Positions 4,985 through 5,619 of a DNA stretch of 5,619 bases are shown here, in pieces. The stretch's first letter is position 1. Each line of letters starts with the position of its first letter. The stretch is from JANOGU01 sp964499865. GTDB taxonomy: Bacteria > Pseudomonadota > Alphaproteobacteria > Rhodobacterales > Rhodobacteraceae. Below the pieces are notes generated by a model, which worked only from the letters and a program-made list of their open reading frames with translations, did not search any database and had not been told where the DNA came from. The translations under genes were made by a program, and so were the position numbers. The stretch spans positions 1 through 5,619 of the forward strand of contig CAZCPY010000176.1 of NCBI GenBank assembly GCA_964499865.1, read 5' to 3'.

Positions 4985-5619
4985 TCAGGGTCGCGGCGCG
5001 GCGGCGCGGCGCAGGCGGTCGTTGATCGCGCGGCCAAGCCCGTGGCCGGGGACCGGCGCGACCGAGATCGCGCCCCCCGGCCCCGCCGCCGCATCCGCCG
5101 CGCGCAGCACGGCGAACAGGCGCGCGGCGGCCTCCTGCAGGTCGCCCGTCGCCGACAGGTTGAAGGGGCCGGGGGCGCCGAAGGTGATGTGCACCTCGCC
5201 CGCCGCGGGCGCGGTCACGTCCAGCCGCAGGCGCGCGGCGGGGGCGTAGTGCGAGGCGAACTGGCCGGGCGCGGTAATGGGCGCCGCAGCGTCCCGACGG
5301 GCCACCGGGCGGCCGAGCGCGGCCTCCAGCGCCTCGACCGGCAGGCCGCCGGGGCGCAGCAGCACCGGGTCGGGCGACAGGCCCAGGATCGTGCTTTCCA
5401 CCCCCACCGCGCAGGGCCCGCCGTCCAGCACGTACACGACGTTCAAGGTGCCGGCAGGCGCGTCGAGGTGGAGCGCCGCTGCCAGCCAGGAGACGCTCAG
5501 CGTGGCCGTCAGGCGCGCCCGGTCGACGATGACGTTGAAGTCCCGCACCGGTCCATTCACCAGCCGGCCTTCCGCCGCGTCGTCTCCGGAGAAGAACACG
5601 GGCCGGAAGGGCTCGAGCG
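4985..5619 (-). pseudogene. Chimeric reading frame: HutD C-terminal part joined in frame to the C-terminal half of Sua5/TsaC
   Basis: The frame is open to the window edge and ends at a TGA (4987-4985). Residues are numbered here from the GTG at 5599. From V57-L-D-G-G61 onward it is the second half of L-threonylcarbamoyladenylate synthase (Sua5/TsaC, first step of tRNA t6A37 synthesis). Seen are P-C-A-V-G-V-E68-S-T-I-L, the L-L-R-P-G-G-L-P turn, the linker motif S-H-Y-A-P, and the C-terminal G-L-G-x-A-I-N-D-R-L. The ~30 residues before V57 should contain the Sua5 S-A-N-x-S-G-x-x-S-P-T motif and, further up, the K-x-R ATP/threonylcarbamoyl site. Neither is there; the sequence is HutD-like instead. 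Such a protein would lack the catalytic core. It may be a broken gene, a recombination product or an assembly chimera. The GTG at 5599 is not a credible start, because the HutD similarity continues upstream of it. Confidence 0.72.
5417..5619 (-). CDS. HutD-family (cupin) protein, internal to C-terminal fragment
   Basis: Upstream of the junction the frame reads P-F-R-P-V-F-F-S-G-D-D, then G11-R-L-V-N-G16-P-V-R-D-F-N22-V, and later A-P-A-G-T-L-N-V-V-Y. This is the pattern of the HutD/Ves cupin family: F-x-G-D, then R-L-x-D/N-G-P-x-R-D-F-N, then A-G-T-L. HutD is encoded in many histidine-utilisation loci and is thought to tune hut expression; its ligand is not firmly known. About 67 residues are visible. 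The N-terminal ~110 residues would lie beyond the window, and the last stretch of the cupin is replaced by Sua5 sequence from V57. Arg and Gly codons here differ from the Sua5 part (4 of 5 Arg are CGG, 2 of 4 Gly are GGA). No hut gene is visible. The assignment rests on motif memory, not a search. Confidence 0.6.

Noticed and set aside
4977..4988. ctga/tcag inverted repeat spanning the convergent stops as a bidirectional terminator
   Set aside because: The stem is only 4 bp and mostly made of the two facing stop codons, with no T-run on either side.
4135..5094. 319-codon minus-strand frame opposite the GST
   Set aside because: It is antisense to a well-supported GST with intact motifs, and its composition is that of a shadow frame.
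4985..5599. Complete 204-residue protein starting at the GTG at 5599
   Set aside because: The HutD-like sequence continues in frame upstream of 5599 to the window edge, and no ribosome-binding site is visible there.

Overview
The window is very GC-rich, with C or G at almost every third codon position, and gene-dense. Family content and style (a 462-residue dihydrolipoamide dehydrogenase, a short RecF, a nu-class-like GST, GTG/TTG starts, extended palindromic intergenic repeats) suggest an alphaproteobacterium, most likely Rhodobacteraceae (Paracoccus/Rhodobacter-like). That placement is an inference from style, not from a marker gene.

Layout. Positions 1-90 hold no gene but carry several hairpins downstream of a minus-strand transcription unit. 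From 91 to 4132 five genes all run on the minus strand. In order of transcription they are mscL (4132-3761), a MAPEG-family membrane protein (3668-3258), lpdA (3190-1802), recF (1805-708, GTG start) and a LysE-family exporter (711-91). The last three are tightly joined: lpdA/recF overlap by 4 bases (GTGA) and recF/lysE overlap by 4 bases (ATGA), so they look translationally coupled. mscL and the MAPEG gene are separated by an inverted pair of palindromic repeats (REP-like). A strong GC hairpin lies between the MAPEG gene and lpdA. A 152-base divergent intergenic region (4133-4284) separates mscL from a plus-strand glutathione transferase (4285-4980, TTG start). The GST converges, with a 4-base gap, on a minus-strand reading frame (4985 to the window edge).

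Functionally this is mostly ordinary housekeeping: osmotic-shock release (MscL), the E3 subunit of 2-oxoacid dehydrogenase complexes (LpdA), recombinational repair (RecF), amino-acid or metabolite export (LysE family) and thiol chemistry (GST, MAPEG). I see no defence system, mobile gene, CRISPR array or RNA gene.

The exception is the right end. The minus-strand frame at 4985-5619 is an in-frame chimera. Its C-terminal ~148 residues are the second half of the tRNA threonylcarbamoyladenosine enzyme Sua5/TsaC. Everything upstream is the C-terminal part of a HutD-type cupin protein, and codon choice differs on the two sides. The join falls in a stretch (V-L-D-G-G) that both families can carry, which points to recombination or mis-assembly at a short shared sequence. 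The Sua5 catalytic N-terminal half is absent, so this is probably a broken gene or an assembly chimera rather than a new fusion enzyme.
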